Shown here one piece after another: positions 26,404 to 34,494 of a stretch of 64,000 nucleotides of DNA (its first letter is position 1; every line of letters starts with the position of its first letter). Source of the stretch: JAGAJR01 sp048463395 (GTDB lineage: Bacteria; Pseudomonadota; Alphaproteobacteria; RF32; CAG-239). A program made the position numbers and the translations under genes. The DNA lies in contig DBFWPL010000022.1 of assembly GCA_048463395.1 (NCBI GenBank), forward strand, positions 49,198-113,197, read 5' to 3'. Under the pieces are notes generated by a model, which made no database searches, had not been told where the DNA came from, and saw only the letters and a list, made by a program, of their open reading frames with translations.

Positions 26404-26421
26404 ACTGTTTTTTGCTATATA
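26393..26421 (+). promoter_or_regulatory. Consensus-like sigma70 promoter
   Basis: TTGACA (26393-26398) and TATATA (26416-26421) are separated by 17 bases, overlapping the last codons of mutY. Transcription would begin near 26428 and meet a terminator hairpin only ~20 bases later. Confidence 0.75.
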
Positions 26422-26435
26422 AACCCTAATGCCAC

Positions 26436-26478
26436 TTACCGGCAGTGTATTTAAAATCCGCGGAAGCGGATTTTTTTT
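26436..26478 (+). repeat. 43-bp repeat with terminator, copy 1
   Basis: Forty of 43 bases match the segment at 27416-27458. It contains a CACT/AGTG mini-hairpin at its left edge and the terminator stem AAATCCGC/GCGGATTT followed by T8. It separates mutY from the gene at 26506. Confidence 0.85.
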
Positions 26479-26505
26479 GTTTTAAATCAAAGAAAGGAGA
26501 TTGTA

Positions 26506-26934
26506 ATGGGGGGAATTGATAAAAATTTGAGTTCGAATGTAAGTCTACCTAGAAAAAGTTTGTTAGAAAATTTAGAAGAAGCTGCGAAAGCAACAAAAGA
26601 TATGTATGATGAATATAGATTAATGAGAAGTCATGACTATCAGTATTTGGATGATTATTATCATTGCAAAGCAAATTATAAAGCCGCAAGAAGAGGAGAA
26701 ATTGGTGAAAAGACAGCGGAGTTTTTAGGTAATAAAAAAGAAAAAATTGACTATTATAAAAATCGTTTTTATAAAGGATTAAGTAAGCAAGAAGCCTATG
26801 ATGATTATAAACATGATTTGAGCATTAATAAGATAGGAAGAGAAAGAGCAAAAGAAAATAGGCAATTAACAGCACAAGAAGCTTGTGCTGATTTTCGAGA
26901 AAGAAATAAATCTCTACCGAAAATATATTGGTAA
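26506..26934 (+). CDS. Unknown Lys/Tyr-rich protein
   Basis: A 142-residue, highly charged helical protein rich in Lys, Tyr, Asp and Glu; no signal peptide, membrane helix or recognised domain. AAAGGAG precedes the ATG. Lower GC than mutY, and together with the next gene it lies between two copies of a 43-bp repeat, suggesting recent acquisition. Confidence 0.7.
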   Translation: MGGIDKNLSSNVSLPRKSLLENLEEAAKATKDMYDEYRLMRSHDYQYLDDYYHCKANYKAARRGEIGEKTAEFLGNKKEKIDYYKNRFYKGLSKQEAYDDYKHDLSINKIGRERAKENRQLTAQEACADFRERNKSLPKIYW

Positions 26935-26956
26935 AAACGTTTAGATAGAGAAAAAC

Positions 26957-27409
26957 ATGAAAAAAGCATCTGATATCGCAATTATTACATTCAGAATAAT
27001 TATGGCGGCACTGGGGCCTTTTGTTCGCATTGTCGGGGGAACATTGGGCTTTTTTATTGCTGTAATATGGTTGTTTCTTTGGTTGGATAGGGATGGGGAT
27101 TGTCTTAGCGACGGTTATGTTTGGGATTACGATGAAAATCGTTGCCGTAAGGATTGCCTGACTTGGAACAAAATCAACGGGTGTATTTATGTAAATGAAG
27201 AATATCAGGCTTTATTTATAGCTTGTGCTGATAAAACGCCGGAGTGTGACAGAGAAAAACTGGATGTTCTTAATGATGAACTCTGTAAAAAGTATAAAGC
27301 CCCGAAGAATTTGAAATATGGATATTGTGATTTTGAATTTGAACTGAAAAATTGTTTTAAGTTGGAAGGAGAATGGGAATATCCCAAAGAATGTTATGAA
27401 AATAATTAG
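26957..27409 (+). CDS. Cys-rich membrane-anchored protein
   Basis: The 150-residue protein has one or two hydrophobic segments (about 8-50) followed by a ~100-residue exported-side domain with ten cysteines in C-x-pairs (for example DRDGDCLSDG, CRKDC), probably disulfide-bonded. Unknown family. It starts 22 bases after the previous gene and belongs to the same repeat-bracketed cassette. Confidence 0.7.
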   Translation: MKKASDIAIITFRIIMAALGPFVRIVGGTLGFFIAVIWLFLWLDRDGDCLSDGYVWDYDENRCRKDCLTWNKINGCIYVNEEYQALFIACADKTPECDREKLDVLNDELCKKYKAPKNLKYGYCDFEFELKNCFKLEGEWEYPKECYENN

Positions 27410-27415
27410 AAGTGT

Positions 27416-27458
27416 TTACCGGCAATGTATTAAAAATCCGCGAAAGCGGATTTTTTTT
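27416..27458 (+). repeat. 43-bp repeat with terminator, copy 2
   Basis: It differs from the copy at 26436-26478 at three positions, and the stem AAATCCGC/GCGGATTT plus T8 is intact. The two copies flank exactly two genes. A similar AAAGAAAGGAG ribosome site follows each copy. Confidence 0.85.
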
Positions 27459-27520
27459 ATACTTTGCAGACACCCCCGGTTTACAGGGAGATATCTATTA
27501 AATAAAAGAAAGGAGAAAAA

Positions 27521-27727
27521 ATGTTCAAATATCTGGCTTGTCTGGCTGTTTCCGGAATCTTGTGCCTGTGGGCGTATGCTCAGGGAAAAAAACGCTGTGA
27601 ACTAAAACAAATTGTTAAGGAAAAGGAGAAAATAGAGTATGTGCTTAAAGAAAAATCGAAGATTTATGCTCGCCCTAATGCCGGTCGTGATAAATTGCTT
27701 AAGCTCATGTACGACGGAGTGTTATAA
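27521..27727 (+). CDS. Inner-membrane spanin-like (Rz-like) small protein
   Basis: A 68-residue protein with an N-terminal membrane anchor (about residues 3-20) and a basic, helical periplasmic part (KQIVKEKEKIEYVLKEKS). A lipoprotein gene starts inside it in the +1 frame (27639), overlapping by 89 bases, the hallmark of phage Rz/Rz1 spanin pairs. Spanins fuse inner and outer membranes at the end of lysis. It is short for an i-spanin, so the assignment depends mainly on the overlapping architecture. Confidence 0.6.
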   Translation: MFKYLACLAVSGILCLWAYAQGKKRCELKQIVKEKEKIEYVLKEKSKIYARPNAGRDKLLKLMYDGVL

Positions 27728-27884
27728 TACTTGTCCGGTTTATCCTGCGGCAGGAAAATCCGTGGCCGAAGAACTCTCAAACCTGGAAGAAACGCAATAT
27801 CCCAATACGTGGGAATGGATAGGGCGGATAAATAAACTTCGGGAGGAATTAGATATATGTAATAAGATTGAAAAGAGGTTTTGA
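27639..27884 (+). CDS. Outer-membrane spanin-like (Rz1-like) lipoprotein
   Basis: An 81-residue product starts within the preceding gene in the +1 frame. It has a basic n-region, a hydrophobic stretch and lipobox LSSC (Cys24). The mature part contains TCPVYPAAGKSVAEEL and TWEWIGRINKLREEL, the type of sequence seen in Rz1-like proteins of proteobacterial prophages. It ends in a Cys-containing charged tail. No holin, endolysin or phage structural gene is nearby, so this is a remnant or domesticated pair. Confidence 0.6.
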   Translation: MCLKKNRRFMLALMPVVINCLSSCTTECYNTCPVYPAAGKSVAEELSNLEETQYPNTWEWIGRINKLREELDICNKIEKRF

Positions 27885-27932
27885 AAGATTATCTGAGTCA
27901 GGGGAACATAATTTTTAATACAGGAGGGGAAA

Positions 27933-28340
27933 ATGCGAAAAATTTGTTTCTGTTTGACTTTATTGTTTTTTCTGTTTGCGTGTGCCACACAGCAAAAATA
28001 TGACAACAAGCTGCAAAGTTTTGTCGGAAAGACGGAAACTCAGCTGGTTCAAAAATGGGGAACACCGAGCAGCAGTAAAATTATGGATAACGGAACCAAA
28101 GTTCTTACTTATACCAAAGCCAACGATATATACGTTCCGTCAGAATTTTACATAAACAATCCGGACATGCTTCCGGGACAAGAAACGGTTTATGCTCCGT
28201 TTACCAATGATTACGATTTCACGCCTTATGGAGAAACGTTTGGTTACAAGGTCGAACAGATTTGCCAAACGTCATTCCTGATTCAAAACGGTTATGTTGC
28301 CGGTTGGAAATGGAAAGGAAATAATTGCGTCGCTTATTAA
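27933..28340 (+). CDS. Lipoprotein, SmpA/OmlA-like
   Basis: A 135-residue lipoprotein with lipobox LFAC (Cys17). FVGKTETQLVQKWGTPSSS resembles the conserved start of SmpA/OmlA/BamE-type domains, and the C-terminal part has Cys pairs. A strong AGGAGG ribosome site precedes the ATG. Probably outer-membrane or periplasmic. It is separate from the BamE of the Bam complex as far as can be seen. Confidence 0.75.
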   Translation: MRKICFCLTLLFFLFACATQQKYDNKLQSFVGKTETQLVQKWGTPSSSKIMDNGTKVLTYTKANDIYVPSEFYINNPDMLPGQETVYAPFTNDYDFTPYGETFGYKVEQICQTSFLIQNGYVAGWKWKGNNCVAY

Positions 28341-28446
28341 TATTTAAATTAAACGACACCCGTAACTAAATGTTAACTTAAATATGGTGCAATTTGAAAA
28401 ACGACGTTAAAAGACACAGAGTCTTAATAAAATTAAGGTGTGAATT

Positions 28447-28770
28447 ATGGGATTATTTTTGGATTTGCAAAATAAGTTGAAAAGCTCCGGCTTTTTAATC
28501 CTGTGTATTCTTCTGTTCTTTTATTTCAGTTTTTACACCATCAACGGCGAGCGTGGACTTCTCCGCTACATGTATTTAAGCAAGGAGATTGTCCATGCCC
28601 GCCAAATTGCCGACCAATACAATGCCGAAAAAAAGAAACTGGAAGACAAAGTTCGCCTTCTTTCTTCCAACAGCCTGGATTTGGATATGCTGGAAGAGCG
28701 GGCAAGGATTGTGCTGAATTTTGCCGGAAATGATGAATTTATCATTTTAGATACGGCAGAAAATGAATAA
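28447..28770 (+). CDS. ftsB: Cell-division protein FtsB (DivIC family)
   Basis: A 107-residue bitopic protein with an N-terminal transmembrane helix (about 14-34), followed by NGERGLLRY and a coiled coil (KEIVHARQIADQYNAEKKKLEDKVRLL), then the family's LDMLEERAR. FtsB links FtsQ/FtsL and activates septal peptidoglycan synthesis. AAGGTG precedes the ATG. It lies upstream of an M23 peptidase/bactofilin pair. Confidence 0.88.
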   Translation: MGLFLDLQNKLKSSGFLILCILLFFYFSFYTINGERGLLRYMYLSKEIVHARQIADQYNAEKKKLEDKVRLLSSNSLDLDMLEERARIVLNFAGNDEFIILDTAENE

Positions 28771-28963
28771 TTCGTTGAAAATCATAAAAAAAACAAATTT
28801 ATTTTTAGCATAAAAACAAATAGATAGATAGGTTTAGGGATAACTTTGCAAAAAAAGCTGTATTTTTGCATTTTTTTTTGTTATACGTTTAAAAAATTTT
28901 GTTTTAACTACCTGACTTTATACGTTGGATTTATATAAATAGGCTTATAACATAGAAACACCT

Positions 28964-30169
28964 ATGACTGATATTATCGAAAACGTGAGCTGTACTAAAA
29001 AGCAAACGCTGTTCTCCAGTAAAGAAGTCATCTTCCGCAGCGGAGGACGGGCCAAGGTCTGGACCATCTCGTCTCAGGTTCAGGTAATTTTTCTGGCGTT
29101 TTTCTTTTTTATCAGCGTATGGAGTTTATATTCTTATTACATTTACAATCGTTCCGGTAAGATTATTCATAAAAAAGATGTTGAACTGGTTGAAACCAGA
29201 GACGCTTATGTGGATCTGATGACGGATTTTGTTACCCTTCACAAGAACATCAGCGGGATGTTGAGTTCAATGGAAGGAAGCGGTGATAAGAAAAAAGTAA
29301 ACAGCTATAAGCAACAGGCTTTGGTTTTGGAAGATAAAATCAAACAAATTACCTCCGAAAAAGAATGGATCAGTGATGAGAAAATAAGTGAAAAAACCTC
29401 TCTGAGCGAAGCCATTTTGCAACGGGATATTGCAGCTTCGGAAAGAGATGAACTGAGAAAGCAGCTCATCGCTATGGAAGATACGATAAAAGAACTTAAA
29501 AACGCCGAAATGGAAGTGCTGAAAAAAGTTCAGTCCATTGCTGACAAGGAAGTTTCTAAAGTCAAAAGTGCCTTTAATACCATTAATGTTCCGTTGAAAA
29601 GAAAAGGACTGTATTTTAATGCACTGGCAAACAGCAAAAAAGGCAGCAAAGGGGGCTTGTATGTTCCTGACCGTAAGCATGGGGTTAAAGATAAGGCAAT
29701 AGATAAGAAAATTTCCAAAATTTTTGAAAGCGTGGATAATCTGGAATACTACCGCGAAGTTATTAAAACGGTCCCGTTGGGAAAACCTGTATGGAGTTAT
29801 TGGGTAACCTCTCAGTATGGTCGCCGGTCTGATCCGTTTAATAAAAAAGCCGCCAGTCATAAAGGGGTAGATTTGGCCAGCCGTACGGGTAACAAAATCA
29901 GAGTAAAAGCCAAAGGAAAAGTGATTAGAGCCGGGATGGCCGGCGGCTATGGAAAACTGGTGGTTATTGATCACGGAAACGGTTTTCAAACTAAATATGC
30001 ACATTTAAACAAAATTTATGTTAAAAAAGGCGATTATTTGGAGTATGACGATACAATAGGCGAAGTCGGAACCACGGGACGATCAACCGGTCCGCATCTG
30101 CACTATGAGGTGATTTATATGGGGAAAGATGTTGACCCTATGCCGTTTATAAAAGCGAAAGTATCTTAG
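28964..30169 (+). CDS. M23-family peptidoglycan endopeptidase with coiled coil
   Basis: The 401-residue protein has a short cytoplasmic N-terminus, one membrane helix (about 40-63), a long coiled coil (~75-210) and a C-terminal LytM/M23 domain with the zinc ligands of HKGVD and the GPHLHYE motif. EnvC-type or morphology endopeptidases share this layout. The bactofilin gene 11 bases downstream indicates a shape- or envelope-modelling pair, as known for bactofilin-M23 couples in other proteobacteria. Confidence 0.92.
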   Translation: MTDIIENVSCTKKQTLFSSKEVIFRSGGRAKVWTISSQVQVIFLAFFFFISVWSLYSYYIYNRSGKIIHKKDVELVETRDAYVDLMTDFVTLHKNISGMLSSMEGSGDKKKVNSYKQQALVLEDKIKQITSEKEWISDEKISEKTSLSEAILQRDIAASERDELRKQLIAMEDTIKELKNAEMEVLKKVQSIADKEVSKVKSAFNTINVPLKRKGLYFNALANSKKGSKGGLYVPDRKHGVKDKAIDKKISKIFESVDNLEYYREVIKTVPLGKPVWSYWVTSQYGRRSDPFNKKAASHKGVDLASRTGNKIRVKAKGKVIRAGMAGGYGKLVVIDHGNGFQTKYAHLNKIYVKKGDYLEYDDTIGEVGTTGRSTGPHLHYEVIYMGKDVDPMPFIKAKVS

Positions 30170-30180
30170 GAGATAAGCTT

Positions 30181-30621
30181 ATGAAAAATTTGAAACGTAT
30201 GCTGTACTTGAAGTTTGCCCGGATGAACAAACAAAGTCCGAGTGTTCCCGTACCGAGTATTATCAGTGAGAATACACAGGTGAAAGGAGATATTATCAGC
30301 AACGGAATTATCCATATTGACGGACATGTGGAAGGCGATGTCAGCTGTGATGAGTTGGTTATCGGGATTAAAGGAGCCGTTGTCGGTTCTGTTAATGTAA
30401 CCAATCTGCATTTATATGGTGTGCTGCAGGGCAAAGCTGTCGTTGATAAGCTTTTTGTTTCTAAAACGGCTAAACTCTTGGGGGATGCGATGCATAATTC
30501 CATAGCGATTGAACCGGGAGCTTATATTGATGGTCATTGCATTCGGGCCGGAGCCCCGATACAGGCAGAACAATCCAAACCTGATTTGATGATTGAGGAT
30601 GCCTCTCAAAAGAAAAAATAA
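30181..30621 (+). CDS. Bactofilin (polymer-forming cytoskeletal protein)
   Basis: A 146-residue bactofilin: a disordered 35-residue N-terminus, the beta-helix core from SVPVPSIISENTQVKGDI through GDVSCDELVIGIKG and GVLQGKAVVDKLFV, and a disordered tail. Polymerises without nucleotide and positions peptidoglycan enzymes. The short gap to the M23 peptidase gene implies an operon. Confidence 0.93.
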   Translation: MKNLKRMLYLKFARMNKQSPSVPVPSIISENTQVKGDIISNGIIHIDGHVEGDVSCDELVIGIKGAVVGSVNVTNLHLYGVLQGKAVVDKLFVSKTAKLLGDAMHNSIAIEPGAYIDGHCIRAGAPIQAEQSKPDLMIEDASQKKK

Positions 30622-30646
30622 AAACAGTTAAGACAGTTAATAAAAA

Positions 30647-30684
30647 AACGGAGCAATTATGTATTGTCTCCGTTCTTTTTTTTT
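30647..30684 (+). terminator. Terminator after the bactofilin gene
   Basis: AACGGAG (30647-30653) pairs with CTCCGTT (30668-30674), with a further inner CAAT/ATTG pairing, then a C and a run of T. Confidence 0.85.
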
Positions 30685-30722
30685 TGTATAACAAATACCA
30701 TAATATGCAAAAAGGATCATTA

Positions 30723-31211
30723 ATGGCAAAAAAAAGTACAAAATCAGATTTTATCAGTACCGGTTTGGTCGCTCAAAACCGTCGTGCTCATTTTGATTAT
30801 CTGATTGAAAAAGTGTATACGGCGGGATTGGAATTGACCGGAACGGAAGTCAAATCATTGCGTTTGGGGCATGCGAACATCAATGACGCTTATGGTGTTG
30901 AGAAAAATGAGGAACTTTTCATGGCCAATATGTTTATTGCCGAATATGCCAATAAGGGTTATACTTCTCATGCCGAAAAACGGGATAGAAAACTTCTTTT
31001 GCGTCGGAAGGAAATTATTGAGATAATCAATGATTTGTCTCGCAAAGGGACGACATTGGTAGCCATAAGATTGTTTTTTAATGATAAGGGACGTGCCAAA
31101 CTGGAAATTGGTCTGGGACGCGGTAAAAAAATCTACGATAAAAGAGAAAGTATCAAAGAACGGGATTGGAACCGTGATAAAAAACGTATTTTAAGCGAAG
31201 CTAATCATTAA
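30723..31211 (+). CDS. smpB: SsrA-binding protein SmpB
   Basis: SmpB binds tmRNA for trans-translation of stalled ribosomes. The 162-residue product shows AQNRRAHFDYLIEKVYTAGLELTGTEVKSLR, HAEKRDRKLLLRR and the C-terminal KKIYDKRESIKERDWNRD. The ATG at 30723 (AAAGGA 7 nt upstream) is preferred to the in-frame ATG at 30684. No tmRNA gene is visible nearby. Confidence 0.97.
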   Translation: MAKKSTKSDFISTGLVAQNRRAHFDYLIEKVYTAGLELTGTEVKSLRLGHANINDAYGVEKNEELFMANMFIAEYANKGYTSHAEKRDRKLLLRRKEIIEIINDLSRKGTTLVAIRLFFNDKGRAKLEIGLGRGKKIYDKRESIKERDWNRDKKRILSEANH

Positions 31212-31220
31212 TTTTTGTCT

Positions 31221-31262
31221 AAACAGGCTGTTTGTTGAGTTGACAAACAGCCTGTTTTATTA
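31221..31262 (+). terminator. Terminator after smpB
   Basis: A 15-bp perfect stem (31221-31235 with 31243-31257) followed by a T-rich tract. Confidence 0.9.
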
Positions 31263-31317
31263 TACAGCTAAAAATATGTTTTATAAAAATTATGTGTTAC
31301 ATTAAATATTATCGTGT

Positions 31318-31869
31318 ATGGCAAAGAAAAAAAGCCCAAAGGAAGAAGGATTTGTCAGTAGTTTGTTCCCTGACTATCCAATCGCAGAGGAAATGGCTGC
31401 TAAGCAGAAAAACTTCCCTCCCAAAAAAGGAACAACATCATCTCTTAAGAACCGAATTGATGAGCTAACATCTCAGGTCCAACAACTTCAACAAGAGAAA
31501 AAAGGACTGATGGTAGAGAATGAACGTTTAACGGTCGAAAATGGCAAATTAAAAATCAAAGCGGAAGCTTTTGATGAGCTGATTTCTTCTGAATCGTATT
31601 TTCCCGTGAATATTGTGGCTAAAAGCTTCGGTTGGAGTGCCATTAAACTGAATCAATACCTTCAAAGCAAGAAAGTTCAGTATAAACACGGAGATGTGTG
31701 GGTACTGTATCAAAAATACGCAAACAAGGGGTATACTCGTGAGATGTGGTATGTTTATGGTACAAATGCTCGCGGACAAGAACGTTCCCGTGCTCATACG
31801 TATTGGACAATGAAGGGGATAATGTTCATCAGAGAGCTGTTAAAAGCAGATAATCTTCTGGCAGATTAA
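31318..31869 (+). CDS. KilA-C (phage antirepressor C-terminal) domain protein
   Basis: The 183-residue protein has a basic N-terminus, a coiled coil (about 38-80) and a C-terminal KilA-C-type domain (~90-180): SYFPVNIVAKSFGWSAIKLN, KVQYKHGDVWVLYQKY, SRAHTYWTMKGIMFI. In phages this domain is part of antirepressors. The ATG lacks a clear ribosome site, and no phage genes flank it. Probably a domesticated regulator or phage remnant. Confidence 0.8.
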   Translation: MAKKKSPKEEGFVSSLFPDYPIAEEMAAKQKNFPPKKGTTSSLKNRIDELTSQVQQLQQEKKGLMVENERLTVENGKLKIKAEAFDELISSESYFPVNIVAKSFGWSAIKLNQYLQSKKVQYKHGDVWVLYQKYANKGYTREMWYVYGTNARGQERSRAHTYWTMKGIMFIRELLKADNLLAD

Positions 31870-31890
31870 ATGGCTTGATTTCACGTACAA

Positions 31891-31920
31891 AAAAAGGTCT
31901 TCTAAAATGAAGACCTTTTT
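31891..31920 (+). terminator. Terminator after the KilA-C gene
   Basis: AAAAAGGTCTTC (31891-31902) pairs with GAAGACCTTTTT (31909-31920). Confidence 0.85.
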
Positions 31921-31942
31921 TTGTATGACAAATACCATTAAA

Positions 31943-31966
31943 AAAGCCCCTCTCTTGAGGGGCTTT
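31943..31966 (-). terminator. Terminator after the Lys/Glu-rich protein gene
   Basis: AAAGCCCCTC and GAGGGGCTTT form a 10-bp stem with loop TCTT. On the minus strand it is followed by T-rich sequence, 5 bases after the stop at 31971. Confidence 0.85.
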
Positions 31967-31970
31967 ACAT

Positions 31971-33137
31971 TTATCTATTTTGTGTTTTACGGTTCATCAT
32001 TTCTTGTTTTATTTGGGCAGATAATTCTGCACCTTTTTGTGGAGTAACTGTTTCCTTAATTTCGCCGGATATTCTTTTCTCTGCAATTTTATCTGCGATA
32101 ACAGCTCCTGAAACTTCAGGTTTTCCTCCGTTAGCTTTAAGTTGTTCTCTTCTTTTCAACATTTCTGCTTTTTTTGCTGCTACATGGGCTCTGACATCTG
32201 CCATCTTTTCACCGCTCATGGCTCTTTCTTCACTCTTTTCTTCTTTTTTATCGCCTTCTTGACCGGCATTTCCTGCTTCAGGAGCCTTTTCATCTCCCTC
32301 TTTTTTCTTGTCATCAGCTTTATCTGCCTCAGGTCCTTCTTTGTCTTTTCCTTTTTCCTGATTGGCTTTTACTTCTTCGTTATGTTTATTGATTTTTTCA
32401 ACCAATTCCGGAGACAAACCTTTCATGCAGTCTAATGACAAGTCAATCATTTTGTCTTTTGGTTCAAAGCTCATTCCTTTTTCAATACAGGCGGCAGCCA
32501 GTAAAGACGTTTGTTCCGGAGACATATGCTCTCCGATTGTGATATAATCATACTTGTCGAACTGAGCGTCTTTGACAATTTTTTGATAAACACTGAAGTC
32601 TTGAGATTTAACCTTGCGAGTGTCGCCTTCTTCAAGGATTTCGCTTTCCTTACCGTCCGGAGAAGTAACTTTATGGTATCCCGGAACTTCTTCGCCGTCA
32701 CGTTTGTTGTCATAGGCGTAGTTATTTTTCTGAGCCCATTCCGGCCAAGTTTCCTTCTTGTTTTCGTTGTTGTGTTCACCTGCTTCTTTTTCATCAACAG
32801 TCAAACCTTTACCTTTATTTTCTTCAGTTTTCTCTTCAGCTTTTTCTTCAGTTTTCTCTTCAGTCTTAGCTAAATCACCATCAGTCAGTTGAGCAACTTC
32901 TATACCCTTTTTCTCGCCATTATCTTTAGGTTTACTTGCAAAGCCGCTTCTTTCAAAAGCATCTTTAAGAGTAGAGCGTCCTTCAGGTGTTTTAGACAGA
33001 TATTGTTCTTGACTGAGGGAGTTGGCTTCCAGCCATTTTAAGAATTCATCATTCTGAAGCTCTGGTAATACGAGAGCTGCTCCAACATTGCTGTTGCTGT
33101 CTTCTGTATGTTCTGGTAAAGCTTTGGTGTCTGACAT
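31971..33137 (-). CDS. Lys/Glu-rich low-complexity protein, member 1 of a local family
   Basis: A 388-residue hydrophilic protein with KTEEKTEEKAEEK-type repeats (about 85-120) and further Lys/Glu/Gly-rich disorder in the last 150 residues, around a folded-looking module (~130-255). That module includes WPEWAQKNNYAY, FSVYQKIVKDAQ and ITIGEHMSPEQTSLLAAACI. A very similar module occurs in the protein at 44887-46419. No signal peptide. The start at 33137 has CGGAG 8 nt upstream; the in-frame ATG at 33146 is less likely. Function unknown. Confidence 0.75.
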   Translation of the reverse strand: MSDTKALPEHTEDSNSNVGAALVLPELQNDEFLKWLEANSLSQEQYLSKTPEGRSTLKDAFERSGFASKPKDNGEKKGIEVAQLTDGDLAKTEEKTEEKAEEKTEENKGKGLTVDEKEAGEHNNENKKETWPEWAQKNNYAYDNKRDGEEVPGYHKVTSPDGKESEILEEGDTRKVKSQDFSVYQKIVKDAQFDKYDYITIGEHMSPEQTSLLAAACIEKGMSFEPKDKMIDLSLDCMKGLSPELVEKINKHNEEVKANQEKGKDKEGPEADKADDKKKEGDEKAPEAGNAGQEGDKKEEKSEERAMSGEKMADVRAHVAAKKAEMLKRREQLKANGGKPEVSGAVIADKIAEKRISGEIKETVTPQKGAELSAQIKQEMMNRKTQNR

Positions 33138-33226
33138 AATCTTCACTCCGGTAAGTTTTTTATTAAATTCAGTATATCCTAAAATGAATCAGTTTTCAAT
33201 ACATTTTTCGGAAATTTCGTCTAGTT

Positions 33227-33706
33227 TTAATTTTTTTGTAACAATTCTTTCTTTTTTCGTTTTTCTTTGAAGAAATTTTTCAGTATTTCAGAGCATTTGT
33301 CTTCCATAATCCCTCCGATGACATGAGGTTTATGGTGGCAGGTTGCCGCTTCGTAAAAACGAACTCCGCTGACAACGGCACCGCCTTTTTTGTCAAAAGC
33401 TCCGAAATAGAGATTTTCAATTCTGGCAAAGGAAATTGCCGCGGCACACATAGTGCAGGGCTCCAGCGTTACATACAAGTCCATTCCCCTTAGCCGGTTG
33501 GTACCGAGTTTTTCACAAGCCTGCCTGATGGCGGAAATCTCAGCATGTGCCGTAGCGTCAAGAACATGTTCGCTTAAATTATATGCTTCGCTGACAATTT
33601 CTCCGGTTTGAGGATTGACAACAATTGCCCCGATGGGAACTTCATCCTCAGCGGCTGCTTTTTGAGCCAATTCCAGACATCTCAGCATATATGGGTTATT
33701 GCTCAT
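33227..33706 (-). CDS. tadA: tRNA-specific adenosine deaminase TadA
   Basis: TadA converts A34 to inosine in tRNA-Arg(ACG). The 159-residue protein has the zinc deaminase motifs HAEI (zinc ligand and proton shuttle) and PCTMC, plus EVPIGAIVV near the N-terminus and AFDKKGGAV. Divergent from rluB, as in many proteobacteria. Basic C-terminal tail. Confidence 0.95.
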   Translation of the reverse strand: MSNNPYMLRCLELAQKAAAEDEVPIGAIVVNPQTGEIVSEAYNLSEHVLDATAHAEISAIRQACEKLGTNRLRGMDLYVTLEPCTMCAAAISFARIENLYFGAFDKKGGAVVSGVRFYEAATCHHKPHVIGGIMEDKCSEILKNFFKEKRKKKELLQKN

Positions 33707-33771
33707 AAATATCCTTTGCTTTTTTTCGAATTTATATTACATTAACAGCAAAATCATAAGGAAAAATTAAA

Positions 33772-34494
33772 ATGGCGGAAAGAATAGCAAAATTTATGGC
33801 AAGATCAGGCGTCTGCTCCCGTCGGGATGCGGAAGAACTGATTCGCCAAAAAAGGGTAACCGTAAACGGAGAAATTGTCGAAACTCCGGCGTTTAATGTG
33901 GATGGAAGCGAAAAAATCCTGTTAGACGGAGAAAAACTTCCTCGGATTGATGATACCCGTTTGTGGTTATACTACAAACCGGTCGGCCTGCTGACAACTC
34001 ATAAGGATACACAGGACCGCCAGACGGTTTTTGCCAATCTTCCGGCCGGCCTGCCGCGGGTTATTTCTGTCGGACGTCTGGATTTGAACTCTGAAGGCTT
34101 GCTGCTGCTGACCAATAACGGAGAGTTGTCCCGCAAGCTGGAACTTCCTGAAAATGGTTGGAGCCGCCGTTATAAAGTAAAAGTCCACGGCTTTCTGGAT
34201 AAAAAGAAACTGGCTGCCTTGGGGCAGGGCGTAACGGTGGACGGAATCAACTACGGACCGGTAAAAGTAGAGATTGAAACGGAAAAAGGCACTAACGCTT
34301 GGCTGATTGTAACTTTGAATGAAGGCAAAAACCGAGAGATTCGCAAACTGATGAAATCCGTTGGTTTGGATGTTGCCCGCTTAATCCGACTGTCGTACGG
34401 ACCGTTTCAGCTCGGAAGCCTGAAAAAAGGCGAGGTCAGGGAAGTTCACCAAAAGGTTTTGCGTGAGCAGCTGGGAAGCAAGTTCAAGCTATGA
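33772..34494 (+). CDS. rluB: 23S rRNA pseudouridine synthase RluB-like
   Basis: The 240-residue protein has an S4 domain (RIAKFMARSGVCSRRDAEELI) followed by the RsuA/RluB catalytic domain with GRLDLNSEGLLLLTN, whose Asp is the catalytic residue, and NEGKNREIRKLM. It forms pseudouridine in 23S rRNA (position 2605 in E. coli numbering); RluE/RluF/RsuA are close alternatives. Its stop overlaps the rsmD start by four bases. Confidence 0.9.
   Translation: MAERIAKFMARSGVCSRRDAEELIRQKRVTVNGEIVETPAFNVDGSEKILLDGEKLPRIDDTRLWLYYKPVGLLTTHKDTQDRQTVFANLPAGLPRVISVGRLDLNSEGLLLLTNNGELSRKLELPENGWSRRYKVKVHGFLDKKKLAALGQGVTVDGINYGPVKVEIETEKGTNAWLIVTLNEGKNREIRKLMKSVGLDVARLIRLSYGPFQLGSLKKGEVREVHQKVLREQLGSKFKL

Noticed and set aside
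27396..27605. 69-codon frame across the end of the Cys-rich gene
   Set aside because: It crosses the terminator repeat and has no ribosome site; the 27521 frame has AAAGGAG and a membrane anchor.
29267..30004. A 245-codon open frame antisense to the M23 peptidase gene
   Set aside because: Phe/Asn-rich antisense frame without ribosome site, opposite a well-supported gene.
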